DNA from: Lunularia cruciata
Taxonomy: Eukaryota; Streptophyta; Marchantiopsida; Lunulariales; Lunulariaceae
Direction of reading: 5' to 3'
Length of the DNA: 64,000 bases
NCBI GenBank assembly: GCA_948567375.1
Contig: OX419755.1
Span: forward strand, 69,196,944-69,260,943
This document shows positions 20,187-30,893 of this stretch, piece by piece; position 1 is the stretch's first letter, and each line of letters begins with the position of its first letter. The position numbers were made by a program, and so were the translations under genes. The notes under the pieces were generated by a model that was not told the origin of the DNA, did not search any database, and worked only from the letters and a program-made list of their open reading frames with translations.

Positions 20187-20406
20187 AAATAAAAAAATAA
20201 AAATAAAAAAATAAATACAATATATTAGATTATTATTTTTTGTCATTTTTAGAAAATTGAAAAATAATAAAAAAGAATAAGTACATAATCAGGGATGGAA
20301 GGATTCGAACCTCCGAGTAACAAGATCAAAACCTGCAGCCTTACCACTTGGCGACGCCCCACATCTATTTTATTCTAATAAATCATTATTTTTTTATTTT
20401 TGTCAA
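20187..20406. other. Plastid-like DNA insertion (NUPT) inside B2 integrase
   Basis: Alignment with B1 (GAACCAC then TCTCTACTAA) shows 220 bp present only in this copy, with two bases of the target lost. The insert is extremely A+T-rich on both sides of a complete plastid-type tRNA-Gln(UUG) gene, as in plastid intergenic DNA around trnQ. It has no transposon ends or target duplication, consistent with end-joining capture of organelle DNA. A mitochondrial origin of the piece cannot be excluded. Confidence 0.78.
20290..20361 (-). tRNA. trnQ-UUG: tRNA-Gln(UUG), plastid type, decayed copy
   Basis: The minus strand folds as a 72-nt cloverleaf: GCC/GGC D stem, anticodon loop TTTTGAT with anticodon UUG, T arm GGAGG-TTCGAAT-CCTTC, discriminator G and no encoded CCA. 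The acceptor stem has two mismatches (positions 1:72 T-T and 6:67 C-A). Compared with the plastid trnQ consensus as I recall it, several differences are G-to-A or C-to-T, as expected for deamination of a methylated nuclear insert. It is probably not functional. Confidence 0.82.
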
Positions 20407-20960
20407 TCTCTACTAAGCCATCTGCCTCAAGGTGACCTTGAGATGTAGTACAATGATCAATCAAAGCCTTGTCACACAAGACCTGAAACTCCCCCAAGAA
20501 TTCTATACCCTAATCAGTCAAAACCTCAACTAGTGCACCAAGATGACTAAGAACTCAATCCACTTGGAGAAGTGCTCCACCATCACCAAAACATATCAAT
20601 GATGGCTCACAGTCAAAGTTAAAGGTCCAGCAAATTCCAAACTCTAACGGTAACCCAACCCCATGATAAAGTAATGGGTGTAATTGTGGTGTAGGAGCAT
20701 TACTCGGTCACAAACCACACATCTAGCAACAAATTGTTGTACCTTAGTCTGCATACCACACCACCAATAATGACTCTAGAGTAAGCTATATGTACACTTT
20801 ACTCCAAAATGTCCTAGCACCTCATGAGCATGATGGACCAACTATGGTCTCTAAGATGGAAGCGCTACTACTCGCACTCTACCATCCTCCCATACATGCA
20901 AAAGGTATCTGCTCTCCAATCTGAACCATCTGGCTTGCTAAAGAACATGGTCTCTCTCCT

Positions 20961-21565
20961 TGGCCCCAACTGTGCCACACAACACCAGTGCAAAGATAGT
21001 CCATCACTAAGACATCATCATGAATGTCTGGTTGAATTGTGCCAATATCTTCACTCTTTGGATCTATGACCGCATAACTCCTCTTGTATGTGCTGAGAGA
21101 GATACCACCAAAGCCTTAGAAAATATACATAGAAAGGTAGATGCATGCCAACCTAGCACCATCTCCTCATTTGTCTCACCATGCCAACATGCTCTGGTCT
21201 GATCCTGTTGGCTGGGACATGGGTTTTTACTCAATCCATTTGCATCACGGTTCACCACTCCAGGTCTATGAACAATCGTGAAATCATACTCCTATAAAAT
21301 CAAAGCCCATTGTGCAAGCTTCCTTGAAAGCTTGTCGAACTCCATCAACCACTTCAATGGCTGATGATCAGTGATGAGAGTGAAGGGGTTACCAAATACG
21401 TAACATTGGAAATGTGCTACTGCCCAGACTGTTACCAAGCACTCTCTCTCATATGAACTATACTTCACCTCCACTAAATTGTTGGAGCAACTAGCATAGG
21501 CCACCACAAACTCCTTCCCCTCATCATCATGTTGGGTGAGCAATGCTCCAAGTCGCAACATACTC
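20961..21565 (-). pseudogene. B2 RNase H
   Basis: The minus strand encodes VAYASCSNNLVEVKYSSYERE, HFQCYVFGNPFTLITDHQPL and RDANGLSKNPCPSQQDQT, matching B1. The stretch from about 20700 carries the connection to integrase. Stops and frame breaks are scattered. Confidence 0.82.
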
Positions 21566-22620
21566 CAATCAATATGAACCTAAAATGGTCGCCCTCTAAT
21601 TGGTCTCCTCAATATAGGAGCAGATGTCAACCTCTCCTTGAGTTCTACAAAATCTCTCTCTTACTCATCTCCCCAACACCACTCCTTTGTAAGCTTGGTC
21701 AGCTTTGTCAAAGCCTTGGCAATGGCACTAAATCCTCTAACATAGCGGTGATAGAAGTTTGCCAAGAAATGCTCACACTCTGCTCACATCCATAGGCCAA
21801 GGAATATGCGTAATAGCTTCCACCTTGGTCTACTGAACACCAAGTCCTTTGAGGTAGATAGTGTGACCCAAATACTTAACTTGCTCGTGGAAGAACCTAC
21901 ACTTCCCAAGATGTAATTTGAGTCCATGAGATCTCAACCTCTCAAACACCTCCAACAATTGTCTCTCATGCTCCTCCACAATAGTGCTATAGACCACAAT
22001 GTCATCAATATAGCACCGAGCAAAATCCAATCCAGCTAGGATCCTATCCATGACCCTCTAGAACTCAGCATGAGCATTCTTTAACCCAAATAATAAGAAC
22101 CTCCACTAGTATAACACATCCTTACCGTGAGGATCAGAATAGCCTAGAATGTTGTCTTGGACTTATCCTCCTCCTTGATTGGAAACTGATGATATCCCGC
22201 TCAAAGATCCAAAGTACCAAAGACTTGTGCATGCCCAATCACATCAAAAATCTCCTTTGGTGTAGGCATGGCATACCAATCAGCCCTAGTTTGTCAATTG
22301 ATAGGACGATAATCTCCACACATCCACATATCTATGTAGTTGCCATGCATATCTTTCTTGGTTGCCATCACTATTGTTGATGCATACTCTCTATGTGAGA
22401 TCTCCACCAAATCAACCTTCAAAAAGGTCTATACTCTGGCTTTGAATCAATGTCCTCTCCATATCACTATATTGATAAGGAGGTCAAAAAACTGGTGTAT
22501 TGCTAATCAACTCAATCCGTATACCAAGTCCCTTCAAAGCACCCAATCCTTCATACTAAGGCAAAACAACTCTTGTGGCTCCTCAAGAACCTCAAAACCC
22601 TTCGTCTTTCCTCTCCAATA
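21566..22620 (-). pseudogene. B2 reverse transcriptase
   Basis: Contains FARCYIDDIVVYSTIVEEHER (YIDD intact), RLRSHGLKLHLGKCRFFHE and LGHTIYLKGLGVQ on the minus strand. Upstream motifs are recognisable around 22190-22560 but broken by stops and small indels. It is collinear with B1 8641-9700. Confidence 0.82.
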
Positions 22621-22689
22621 AGCTTGGGTCCAAGATCTGGCTCCCAAGTATCCTTTGTAATTGTCGTAGGAGTGGAAGACGTACAGATT

Positions 22690-23021
22690 GGCTGCTACAC
22701 AGGGCCCTTGGGAGCAATAGTGTCATGCTCCCAACCACTAGAGGTCCCAACCTTTGTGTGAAAAACTCCCTCCACTATGGCTGCAAGCTCCACACGTCCT
22801 CTAGCTGCATCCCAAATGGACCAAGGGTGTAATCCAAGTAGCACACTCTTGCCTAGATGGACTTCAAGTAAACCACTCTCCCTAATAGCTACTGGTTGTG
22901 TCCCAAGAATACCATGTCTACTTGGTCCATCGCCCTCAGCATGTGCCTGAATTATCTTGATAGGCATAGGGTTCACAAGTGTCCAAGTGGTGATGCCTAT
23001 CAAGCGCATCTTATGCTACTC
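22690..23021 (-). pseudogene. B2 linker between methyltransferase and RT
   Basis: The minus strand reads through MRLIGITTWTLVNPMPIKII, GILGTQP, GLLEVHLG, LLGLHPWSIW and VEGVFHTKVGTSSGWEHD. It is the same HP-ending spacer as in B1 at 9801-10130. It is separated from the methyltransferase by the solo LTR at 23022-23712. Confidence 0.6.
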
Positions 23022-23712
23022 TGTAACACCCATTTGTGCATGTGTGTGGTATTGTGATATTAAGCTTGGTATTACAAGTACTTGAGAGATATTATTTATA
23101 TAGAGATCAAGGATGGTTCTACATTAGTCATGATTAGCTAAAGTTAGTCATAGCTAAGAGAGAGGGGACCTTACTTTAGAGGAAGTGGGAAAGATGAGCA
23201 CCACTATTTTGGATTCTAGTGTGTTGAATTGGTATTATTCCTAGGTGTTTAGCTTTGAGGAAAGAGTTGAGAACTCTTGGGCTCACAAGCCTTTTTGTTT
23301 TGGATTCTTCCATAGTCCAAGGATAGCCCATGTAAAGGAATCCTTGACTTAGTGGTTGGGTCAAGATAAGATCACATGCTAATGGTATATGCCCATGTGA
23401 ATGGATATTCCTTTTTACTTTTTGACTTTACTTGACTTTTAGTCTAGTAACTTGAGTTATTGCGGTAATTAGTAACTTTGGTACGTAATTATTTCACAAG
23501 TATATAAACAAGGGGTGAGGAGGTACTCATCATCCTTTTATTTGCAACTATCTCTCTCTTAGTGAGCTCTCTAGTGAGTAATGTCTTGAGTCTTGGAGTG
23601 TTAGCCTTGGAGGAGTATGATGGAGTTGGAGTTCCTTACCTTCTTAGTCCATGGTGCACTACCATAATAGCCATAAGAAGTTCATCCTAAGTGAGAGACA
23701 GGCCGGCTCACA
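23022..23712 (+). repeat. Solo LTR of family H inside element B2
   Basis: A 691-bp copy from TGTAACACCC to GGCCGGCTCACA, with no internal region. ACTC lies on both sides (23018-23021 and 23713-23716) where B1 has one uninterrupted CTCTGCCAAG, so this is a 4-bp (or 5-bp with shared T) target duplication. It is more diverged from the copies at 3424 and 4554 than those are from each other. Confidence 0.92.
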
Positions 23713-24774
23713 ACTCTGCCAAGCCAAGGCTCATAATCTAGGTCAAACAATTCAGGTCCATAGCCTGACCTAATACTTGATGCCTAGATGCCTCTAACAC
23801 TGCTCAAATAGTAGTAATACCAATGCAAAAACCCATTGCCCGCTCTCTCTCATCGGTGTTGGGCTCCACCAACTATTGTAATTGTGAGTCCCAAACAAAT
23901 CTAGGTCCTCCCTCTCAAAAAGCATGAGAGCATAAGAAACTCATAAGTGTAGGAGATGCGGCTCTAGGCTGTCTAACTAGATTCACCACTACCATAGGTG
24001 ACCTATCAACCACTACCACTATCTGAGACTGATGCCCAACATCCAAGATGTCATCAACAAGGATGTGGTTTATCACTGAATCCTATCATATACACGTTGT
24101 AAAACCTCTTTGGGTAAGAGGTTTGTCAATCAAAGACAAAGATGATGAGCCCGTGATCCCACTCTGGCTGCATCTAAAAATAGTAGGTCACATCCAAGAA
24201 TGGACTTGATGTGTACTTGCCACCACTTTGGTGTAAGAATCACCTATCAAAGGAACGTTCTCCAAAAAGTAAGTTGGAGAAATATACTTATGAACCTGGA
24301 GATGTCGTAGTATCTATAAAATCTCCCAAAACAAGGATCCTAAAGACCCAAACCTTGGCCAACACGTGTATGTCTCTGACATGGCCATCCAAAAATCACC
24401 AAGTAAATAGGCTCATGTCCCTCTAGATCATGCGCCCCTAGTAAGGAAATGTCTACTAGTAGGGCCTTTTGGTAACCTTTGACTGCTAACATTGGTAATA
24501 GTTTTGGATACCGATAGGCCAAGTATGCCACATGATGTAGAGAGACTTGCCTAGCAGTCTCATCTCTCTATACATACAAGTACCTCTATACTCGTATACC
24601 CGCTTGTAATACCTCAGCTAGTCCGGTGCTAATCCCACCAAACAACTCCAATAGACATATCTCCTCTACTGGATACTGCCAAGCAATGAGTGTGGTATCC
24701 AGAGGTGTCAAAGTAATTGACTCTAGAGGATCATCCTCACACTCATCTCCTGATGGTACGAAGGCTCCACTCAA
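23713..24774 (-). pseudogene. B2 C5 cytosine DNA methyltransferase domain (DNMT3-like)
   Basis: Collinear with the B1 domain. Motif I is ICLLELFGGISTGLAEVLQA (about 24660-24725), motif IV FGWPCQRHTRVG (about 24370-24410) with the Trp, catalytic Cys and Gln all intact, and motif VIII DAARVGSRAHHLCL followed by LTNLLPKE (about 24110-24190). Motif X is degraded toward 23740. Many other stops exist, so the copy is dead. Its intact WPCQ shows the two TAG codons at that place in B1 are secondary. Upstream codons include a Met-Ser-Gly-Ala-Phe stretch and acidic residues common to both copies. Confidence 0.85.
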
Positions 24775-25196
24775 AGCCTATTGCACCAACTAATCTGCAT
24801 GTTGCTGCAATGCCTCCTCTGAACTCCACAATGGAACATCCAAGGTGGATAGAACAATCCTACTTGTACTTCAAATCTGAGTGATCTCCTCTAGTATTGG
24901 AGTATCCTCTGCATGGGCATTCCCCTCCAACAAGTCACCACGCCAAGTAACTACAACATTGAAAGCTAAAACTCATGTTGCCATGGTCCCAGGCTATAGT
25001 GAGCCAAGACTACCACTACTGAAGCACATTGGTCGGCAACATACCCGTCCCTCATCAGACTGCCAACCTGGTCTATAGGAGGTTATCTCCTTCCCAATAA
25101 TCAATGCTGAAACCCATGGGGTATAACCCTACTCCTCCAACTAGCACATCATATGACTCAGCTATTGTTGCAATAGCTTGAGCTCTCACCACCAAG
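24775..25196 (-). pseudogene. B2 protease-methyltransferase spacer, cut by element D
   Basis: Homologous to B1 11205-11622 (HNGTSKVDR..., SVLAFSG-like and GLSGEGRVCCLPVC-like regions) but full of stops. It ends at 25196, where the D LTR starts. The corresponding protease core is missing on the far side of D. Confidence 0.7.
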
Positions 25197-25930
25197 TGTA
25201 ATACTCTAAGGACAAGAGAAGAGAGAAAACACAAATTACACACTCAAACATTTGGTGCCCCAAAGGAACACCTTCTCTTTATTATATAGACAAAGAAGAT
25301 CTCCTCCAAGGAAGTTCCACCATAGGATTAGGTACACAAATAGGTGACATGTCAACAAGCTCCACCCTTGGATTACTTACTTGGATGGGTGACATGTTGG
25401 TCTAGGTCCTATCTGGTTGGTCAAACAAGCTTTGACCGGAGGGAATCTTTTAGAAAATCTTCTTCTAGGAGTCCTAGAATCATGTAAGGTACCATTGGAA
25501 AGGTCTCAACGAGATAAACCAAGGGGGAGGGAAGGTCAGCCTTATACTCATTGGGGATAGCATTTGCACATTTTCAAGGCCTAATTCATCCGTTTAGGCC
25601 TCCAAAATTGCCTTCAAAGATTTCTGGCATATTTTAATTCCTACTCTATTAGTAAAAGTTCCCTTTTGATGATACTTCTTTCTAATCTGTTTAGTCCATC
25701 ATATCTAATATTCTTCTAGATGTTACAAAACCAATTCTCATCTTCAAATCATATGTCTAGCTATTGGTTCTAAGGTTCTCAAGTCTAAATTGGTTTTTTC
25801 CCTATTAGTAGAAGTACTCTTTTGGTGATACTTCTATCTGATCTATTTAGATCATCATGTATAACATCATTCTAGATGTTACCAAACCAAATTTCTTATC
25901 TAGATCATATGGCTAGCTCTTGGTATTATA
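25197..25930 (-). repeat. 3' LTR of element D
   Basis: 734 bp, TGTAATACTCTAAGG...CTTGGTATTATA on the plus strand. On the minus strand it is preceded by a purine tract (plus 25931-25945, GACCTCCCTCCTTTT). It contains two GATACTTCTATCTGATC/TTCTAGATGTTAC-like internal duplications around 25670-25730 and 25830-25890. Confidence 0.9.
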
Positions 25931-25944
25931 GACCTCCCTCCTTT

Positions 25945-27116
25945 TAAGACGCAACGTCCTCATTGTGCAATTGTTGCTCAACTGCTTGCACCAACACCGG
26001 TGCATGTGTCAAATTGGCAGCGGGCTCCCAGGTTGTTTCATAGAGGGGGTAACCTTTCCACTATACTAGATAGTCCACCCATAGATGGCAAGTACTACGC
26101 ATGCATTTTTGGAGAATATGCTCTACTTCATATTCCTCTGTGTCATCAATGAGTGTCAGACAAGGTCAAATATCTTGTGTGGAATGACCCTAGCTTGATT
26201 GGGGAGCATATTTGCATAGTAGGGAAACATGGACCACCAGATGGATCTTCATGTATGGTGGTAGCTCAAGGTGATAAGCCACAGCGCCGACATGACGAAG
26301 AATCAAGAAAGGCCTAATAAAATAAGGTTTGAGCTTACGAGGTCCAACTAATGTGAGGTTGATTATGAATAGCCACACTTGACCCTCAATATTGAACTCC
26401 ATGTGCCTAAGGTGTGCATCAGCATATTGCTTCTGTCAATTGTTTGCAATCTATAATATGTGCTTGGCGCTCTCTACACCTTGTTGGATTCTAGAAATAA
26501 ATGTGTTGACTGCATTGACCTTGGTAGCCATTGGACGGATCTTCATCAAGCTAGAAGGTGTGAAGGGATGCTCACCATACATGAGGAAGAACAGAGTGAC
26601 CTAGGTGGATGCATTTATTGAATTGTTGTAAGCAAATTCCACCAACGGGAGTAGGGTGTCCCACCTCTCTTGCTCTTCTAAGGTGAAGCCACGTAACATG
26701 TCTTCAATTGTGTGATTAGCCCACTCTGTTTGGCCATCTGTTTGTGGGTGGTAAGTTGTAGACATGGCCAACTTGGTTTTGAAGAAACCAAAGAGTTTGT
26801 CAAAACAAACAAGTGAATTGAGTGCCTCTATTGGTGATAAGTACTCTAGACAAGCCATGGTGCATCTAAGTATAATTGAGCTAGTTGTGGAGCGATCACA
26901 TCCTTGGTGGTAAGGTGTACATGAATTATTTTGTTGAGCCGGTCCACAAAGACCACAATGGAGTCAAACCTTGAGCTAGTCTTGGGTAATTCACAAACGA
27001 GATCCATACTCACTTGTTCCCAACGTTGGGTAGGAGTGTGAAGAGGTTGAAGGAGCCTTACAAGAGCTTGATTAGAAGCTTTGTTCTATTGACAAAGTAG
27101 GCAGTTGCGCATTGTG
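25945..27116 (-). pseudogene. Element D integrase core/C-terminus and chromodomain
   Basis: The minus strand from 27116 gives the zinc-finger end RNCLLCQ and LLQPL, the core with MSTTYHPQTDGQTEWANHTI (catalytic Glu in TEW), VEFAYNNSINAST, and a GPF-like module KPYFIRPFLILRHVGAVAYH. The chromodomain follows (about 25985-26165) with EEYEVEHILQK, WKGYPLYETTWEPAANL and AVEQQL. One stop precedes WKGYP and others lie upstream. A stop and then the polypurine tract follow NEDVAS. Chromodomains steer integration to H3K9-methylated chromatin (family knowledge). Confidence 0.85.
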
Positions 27117-27609
27117 GTGGCCACATTTTTTTGGTTTTTTCAAAATAAAGGAGAAGAAGTGTATAGAGAAGTCGGATTGCGCCTGTATGGCCAAAGAAGG
27201 CAAAGAAAAGAGTCTTTGGGATGTAACCCAAAGTAAAGTGACTTTGGGTCATAAGGCGAAGTACTCAAAAATGCCTTGTCAGCATACAACCCAAAGTAAA
27301 TTGTCTTCATATCGGGAGGAGCTCCACCCGAGGTGAAGACAGTCTAACAACCTTTCGTCGGGGCGAGAAATTCAAGAAGAGGCAGTTTGAAAACTGGCGG
27401 CCCATACGCGCGAAGGTTTATTGACAGTGACAGGTGCATGCCGAAGGTGTGATTTCTCGATAGAAACTCAAAGCGATGAAAGACAAAGAAGCGCAACTCT
27501 ATAAAAATCAAACCTGCAACGACAAGATGTCGAGTAATTTTCCTTCGCCGTTGAGAAGTCGTCTTGCAGGTGATCGGGGAAAAGGAAATAGAGTTGGGAT
27601 CGTGTTAGT

Positions 27610-27963
27610 GTGCAAGGGAGAGTCACGAGAGTGAAATCAAGAGAGAGTGAGAAGGTAGAAGAGATGGGAGGAGGGAAGAAGAACTCCAAATTTGCAGTGA
27701 GAAATCATGCAATTCGGAGGTTAGACGTGATAGCAAGGATCGAAGTCTTGAGCCGACTTTGGATCACATTTCTGGCATGGAACTGGAATGTAAGTTTTCC
27801 AGGATTCATGATAGAAATCATCGAGAGTAAGTGTCTTGATGGACCCAAGGAAGAAGGGAAGAGAGGAAATCCGGCTCGCTGGACAGAGTCGGATTGGAGA
27901 CTTGTACTCGGGAAGGAAGCAAGCTCAAAGAGGGGAGCACGTTCTTGGGGAAGGGAGAGATAG
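27610..27963 (+). pseudogene. Element F N-terminal reading frame
   Basis: Encodes a basic protein start (GGGKKNSKFAVRNHAIRRL) and RIEVLSRLWITFLAWNWNVSF, EGKRGNPARWTESDWRL. The central block is conserved with element G (6150-6400 minus), which argues that it was coding. It overlaps the following frame by about 70 bases in another register, so a frameshift or splice joins them. Function unknown. Confidence 0.6.
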
Positions 27964-30110
27964 CTCAGGAGACTCAGGAAGTGAGGGACACTTTCTCTTC
28001 AAAGAGAACAAAGAATGGGTATAAGGTTGAGAGTTACAATGATCCAGTGAAGAGAGGGATTGTGAGTGCTCTCATGGCAATCTTGAAGCAAGAGAGAACA
28101 ACTTATGTGATGAAACACCAAGCAATGTTCTTCCATAAGTTGTTTGCAGGAGAGCCTATTAATTGGGCAAGGTGCTTCCATGGGAGGACGAGACAAATGG
28201 TGTGGAATTTGCGTGGTAAGTCGCCACCACACTACATCGTGCCGTTTGCAGCACATTTTTACCTCGGGTTGAATTTGCTCAATTTGGCGGAGCAAAGCAG
28301 AATGGTGTCTCATTTCCATCCCGACTTAAGAAGAGAAGTCGCCATGGAGGAACAGCAATACATTCTCCAAATCCGAAGCACTGATGAATACTACATGAAG
28401 ACGGGTAAGAGCGTGGAGATAGAAGCAAGCACTCCGAAATCAAAGAAGAAAGGTCGGCAAGGTGAAGCTGAAGATATCAAGAAACCTCGGAAGATGCAGA
28501 GAAGTAACCCGAGGCGAAGTATGATGGTGATTGAGTCGGAGGATGAGGACTCAAACTGAGATGCCGAGCTCAAAACGGAAGACTCAGAATACAAGGAGGA
28601 GCCTGAGCTAACATTGCAGAGTGGAGATACAAGCAGCAATAGTGATGAAGTGGGAGAGATGACATTGGCGCCAGCAGCTGACAAATACGAGGAAGAAGAA
28701 GTGCACACTGAGATGGAGGCCAAAGACAACACATAGTTGGAGGACGAAGTAACTGTGCCCGAGGAAAGGAAGATTGCAGTACAGCAAGGAGTTCGCTCAA
28801 GACATAAGGCGAAGTGTGAAGCGGGGCCGAGTAAAGTGAAGGAAGAGGTCGGAGAAAGCTCGGGCAGTGATGCGTCAATTCCGATACAAAGACTGCAAAG
28901 GAGAAGGTGAGTATCGGGTGAAGAAGAGGTAAGGAAGGAGATTTCTATGCAAGAAGAAGTAGTTGCGAGAAATGTAGTGGAGTACCTGCATGAAATTGTG
29001 TGTCCATTGTTGGTGAAGTTGGAGCACAAGAAGAGGGAGATGCAGTCGACATGTCCAGAGGTGAAGACTGTGTTGCAGGTGTTAGCACGACTAGACAAAG
29101 AGAACTCGGAGTTGAAGAAGAGTGTAACCCGAGGTGAGGATGAAAGGGAAGTACTGCAAGCGGAGGCAGTAGAGAGAAGTCAAGTAATTGAAGACCTGAA
29201 GAGAGAAGTGAGCTATCGAGAGGAGCTTGTGAAGAAGAGTGATATAGCAAGGGAGAGACAAGTAGCTAAATAAGAGATCTTGAAGCAGCAATTTGCTGAT
29301 TCAAGAGTAGAAGTTATCCATGCTATGGCAAGAGTAGCAGCGAAGGATCAAGAGCTCGATAGAGTGATGGAGAGTATGGAAGAGAAGAAGCAACTCTGGC
29401 AATGAGAGTTGGTGGCACAATACAGAGAAGAAGACCGATTACAAGAATTACTTTGTAATCAGGAGGAGAAGGTAGTACAAAAGGAGAACGAGAAGGAGAA
29501 GGAGACGATGAAAGCCGAATTTGAGGAGGAGTTGGCGATGTACAAAGAGGACTGGCTTGCAGATCGGGAACGAGAAAGGAAGACAAGATTGGAGCCGATA
29601 AAGGAGATTGTCCTCCAGATGAATGCAATGTTGAGTATAGAGACCAGCGTTTGAATTGAAGAGATGAGACTGCACGAGTTGAAATTGTTGGTGCATGAGA
29701 CGAGGCAAAGATAGGCAAAAGACACTAATATGAACGCTTTGTTGATCAAGTTAAGAACTCGTGTAGACAGGAAAATATTAGAAGTAGAAGATAACATTTC
29801 AATTAGACTAGACTTAGTGAAAATAGAGATAGAAAAGCTTCGGAAAGATGTTGAAGCAAAACCCGAAGTAGATAACATAGGAGTCCAAATGTCTTTGGAG
29901 TTACCAATGGAGACATTAGAGAAGATTGGGTCGGGAGATAAGGAGTTAGATAGATTACCCACTAGTGGAAATTCAGATCAGGAAAGAGAATTGATGGATC
30001 TGGTAGAAGAAGTAGAAGATACGAAACCCGAGGTTAGAGTAGTAGGAAGTAAAATTACTTTGGGTTTGGGTTTGAAAGCCGAGGAAGAAGTAGATATCGG
30101 ATCGGAGTAA
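27894..30110 (+). pseudogene. Element F main reading frame, 739 codons with seven stops and no frameshift
   Basis: One frame runs 27894-30110. Stops are at 28557 (TGA), 28734 (TAG), 28908 (TGA), 29271 (TAA), 29403 (TGA), 29652 (TGA) and 29712 (TAG). The N-terminal part has KRGIVSALMAILKQERTTYV, FAGEPINWARCFHGRTRQMV and PHYIVPFAAHFYLGLN, faintly like the plant 'putative transposon protein' domains (tentative). An acidic/basic linker with KSKKKGRQ follows, then about 350 residues of heptad-like, Glu/Lys-rich coiled coil (VEYLHEIVCPLLVKLEHKKR, KEKETMKAEFEEELAMYKED) and a tail with LGLGLKAEEEVDIGSE. The absence of indels over 2.2 kb suggests decay mainly by point mutation. Confidence 0.65.
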
Positions 30111-30893
30111 TAATAGTTTTGAGATTTGAAGAGGCAGATATGAAGAGATGCATTGTCATTTCAGATTTGCAGGTTAGAAGAGTTGTTGTAGAACGGTATA
30201 GTTGTTAGAACTGTTTATTGCTTCACAATTTAAGAGTGGCATTTGTAGTCAAATGTTGTTCAGTGTTCATTATTTCTGAGAATAGATAAAGCAAAGTGCT
30301 GTGAAGCAGTGCTCGTCGCTTGAGCTTGATTCCGAGTATCAACTTTGTGATTGTATTTGTGAGTGTGTGGAGAAATTTGAAGTGCAAGTCAATGTGCTTG
30401 TTGGATGTTGGATTCCGCAGCCTTGATCTTCATTTTGTGTGTTTGATCCTGAGTGAAGTGCAATTGAAGCAATACCTTGACAAATTTGAGAGAAATTGTA
30501 GTGTTGGTAGTATTCTGCATTTGTGAGTGCATTGCAAGGTTGATGTGAAGCAATTTTGATTGAGGAAGTTGTGCCTTTAGCGGAGGGGTGGAACACAATT
30601 CTGAGGCAAAGTAGTTTTGCAGTGAAGTGTTGTTTTCAAGAGAGCCTGAATCCTCACAATCAAGATTGTTTGGAAAGATTTGATGGAGTTGTGATTAAGG
30701 AGTGTTAATTTGTGACAAGACTGCGAGTCAATGCTTGTTACTCTCTTCTAGGTGTGGTTTCTACCTGAGAGACTAAAGAAGAACTCAAGATGAACTAAAT
30801 TGTTACTTTGCTTTGTATTTGACCAATTCTGACTCGTATCTCTACGGGAACAAACTTTACTTACCCAATTACCACAAAAGTGATATTTGCCGT
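30111..30893 (+). other. Element F 3' non-coding region
   Basis: No reading frame is supported. The sequence is T/G-rich, resembling a 3' untranslated region, and ends ATATTTGCCG at the border with element D. No LTR copy of the F start is present here. Confidence 0.5.

Larger units (their letters stand above)
19285..20960 (-). pseudogene. B2 integrase, split by a plastid-like insertion
   Basis: Matches the B1 integrase: GDWDLQLPLLAMGYRFSRQA, SPYFLLYGQDLDL, DTLCYATIQGGGYRPS. It also extends past the B1 truncation to the integrase end, with a C-terminal segment around 19530-19800 (LDVSIGRTILRVHEVLPSG). A 220-bp foreign segment (20187-20406) separates the codons for the catalytic GLVE region from VVQTVKRGL. 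Further stops are present. The stretch 19285-19530 is non-coding 3' leader. Confidence 0.82.
27117..30893 (+). mobile_element. Element F: 3.8-kb unclassified element with a long coiled-coil reading frame
   Basis: It separates the two halves of element D's integrase zinc finger (...CATTGT at the left, TGTTGTCAC at the right), so it is an insertion. It starts GGTGGCCACATTTTTTTG, matched by the end of element G in B1. No LTRs, terminal inverted repeats, RT or transposase are recognised. A TATAAAAA box (about 27498) precedes coding sequence. The target duplication appears short (perhaps TGT) and is uncertain. Confidence 0.75.

Noticed and set aside
20290-20361. A functional nuclear tRNA-Gln gene
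   Set aside because: Acceptor-stem mismatches, plastid-type sequence and organelle-like flanks within a transposon argue for a dead organelle copy.
28391-29250. Long minus-strand frames (up to 235 codons) opposite the coiled-coil frame of element F
   Set aside because: They are antisense shadows of a Glu/Lys-rich coding strand and give Ser/Leu-rich nonsense.
27894-30110. All seven stops in element F as proof of cytosine deamination
   Set aside because: Every stop codon is one C-to-T step from a sense codon, so stops alone cannot show this; only positions with an intact homologue are informative.
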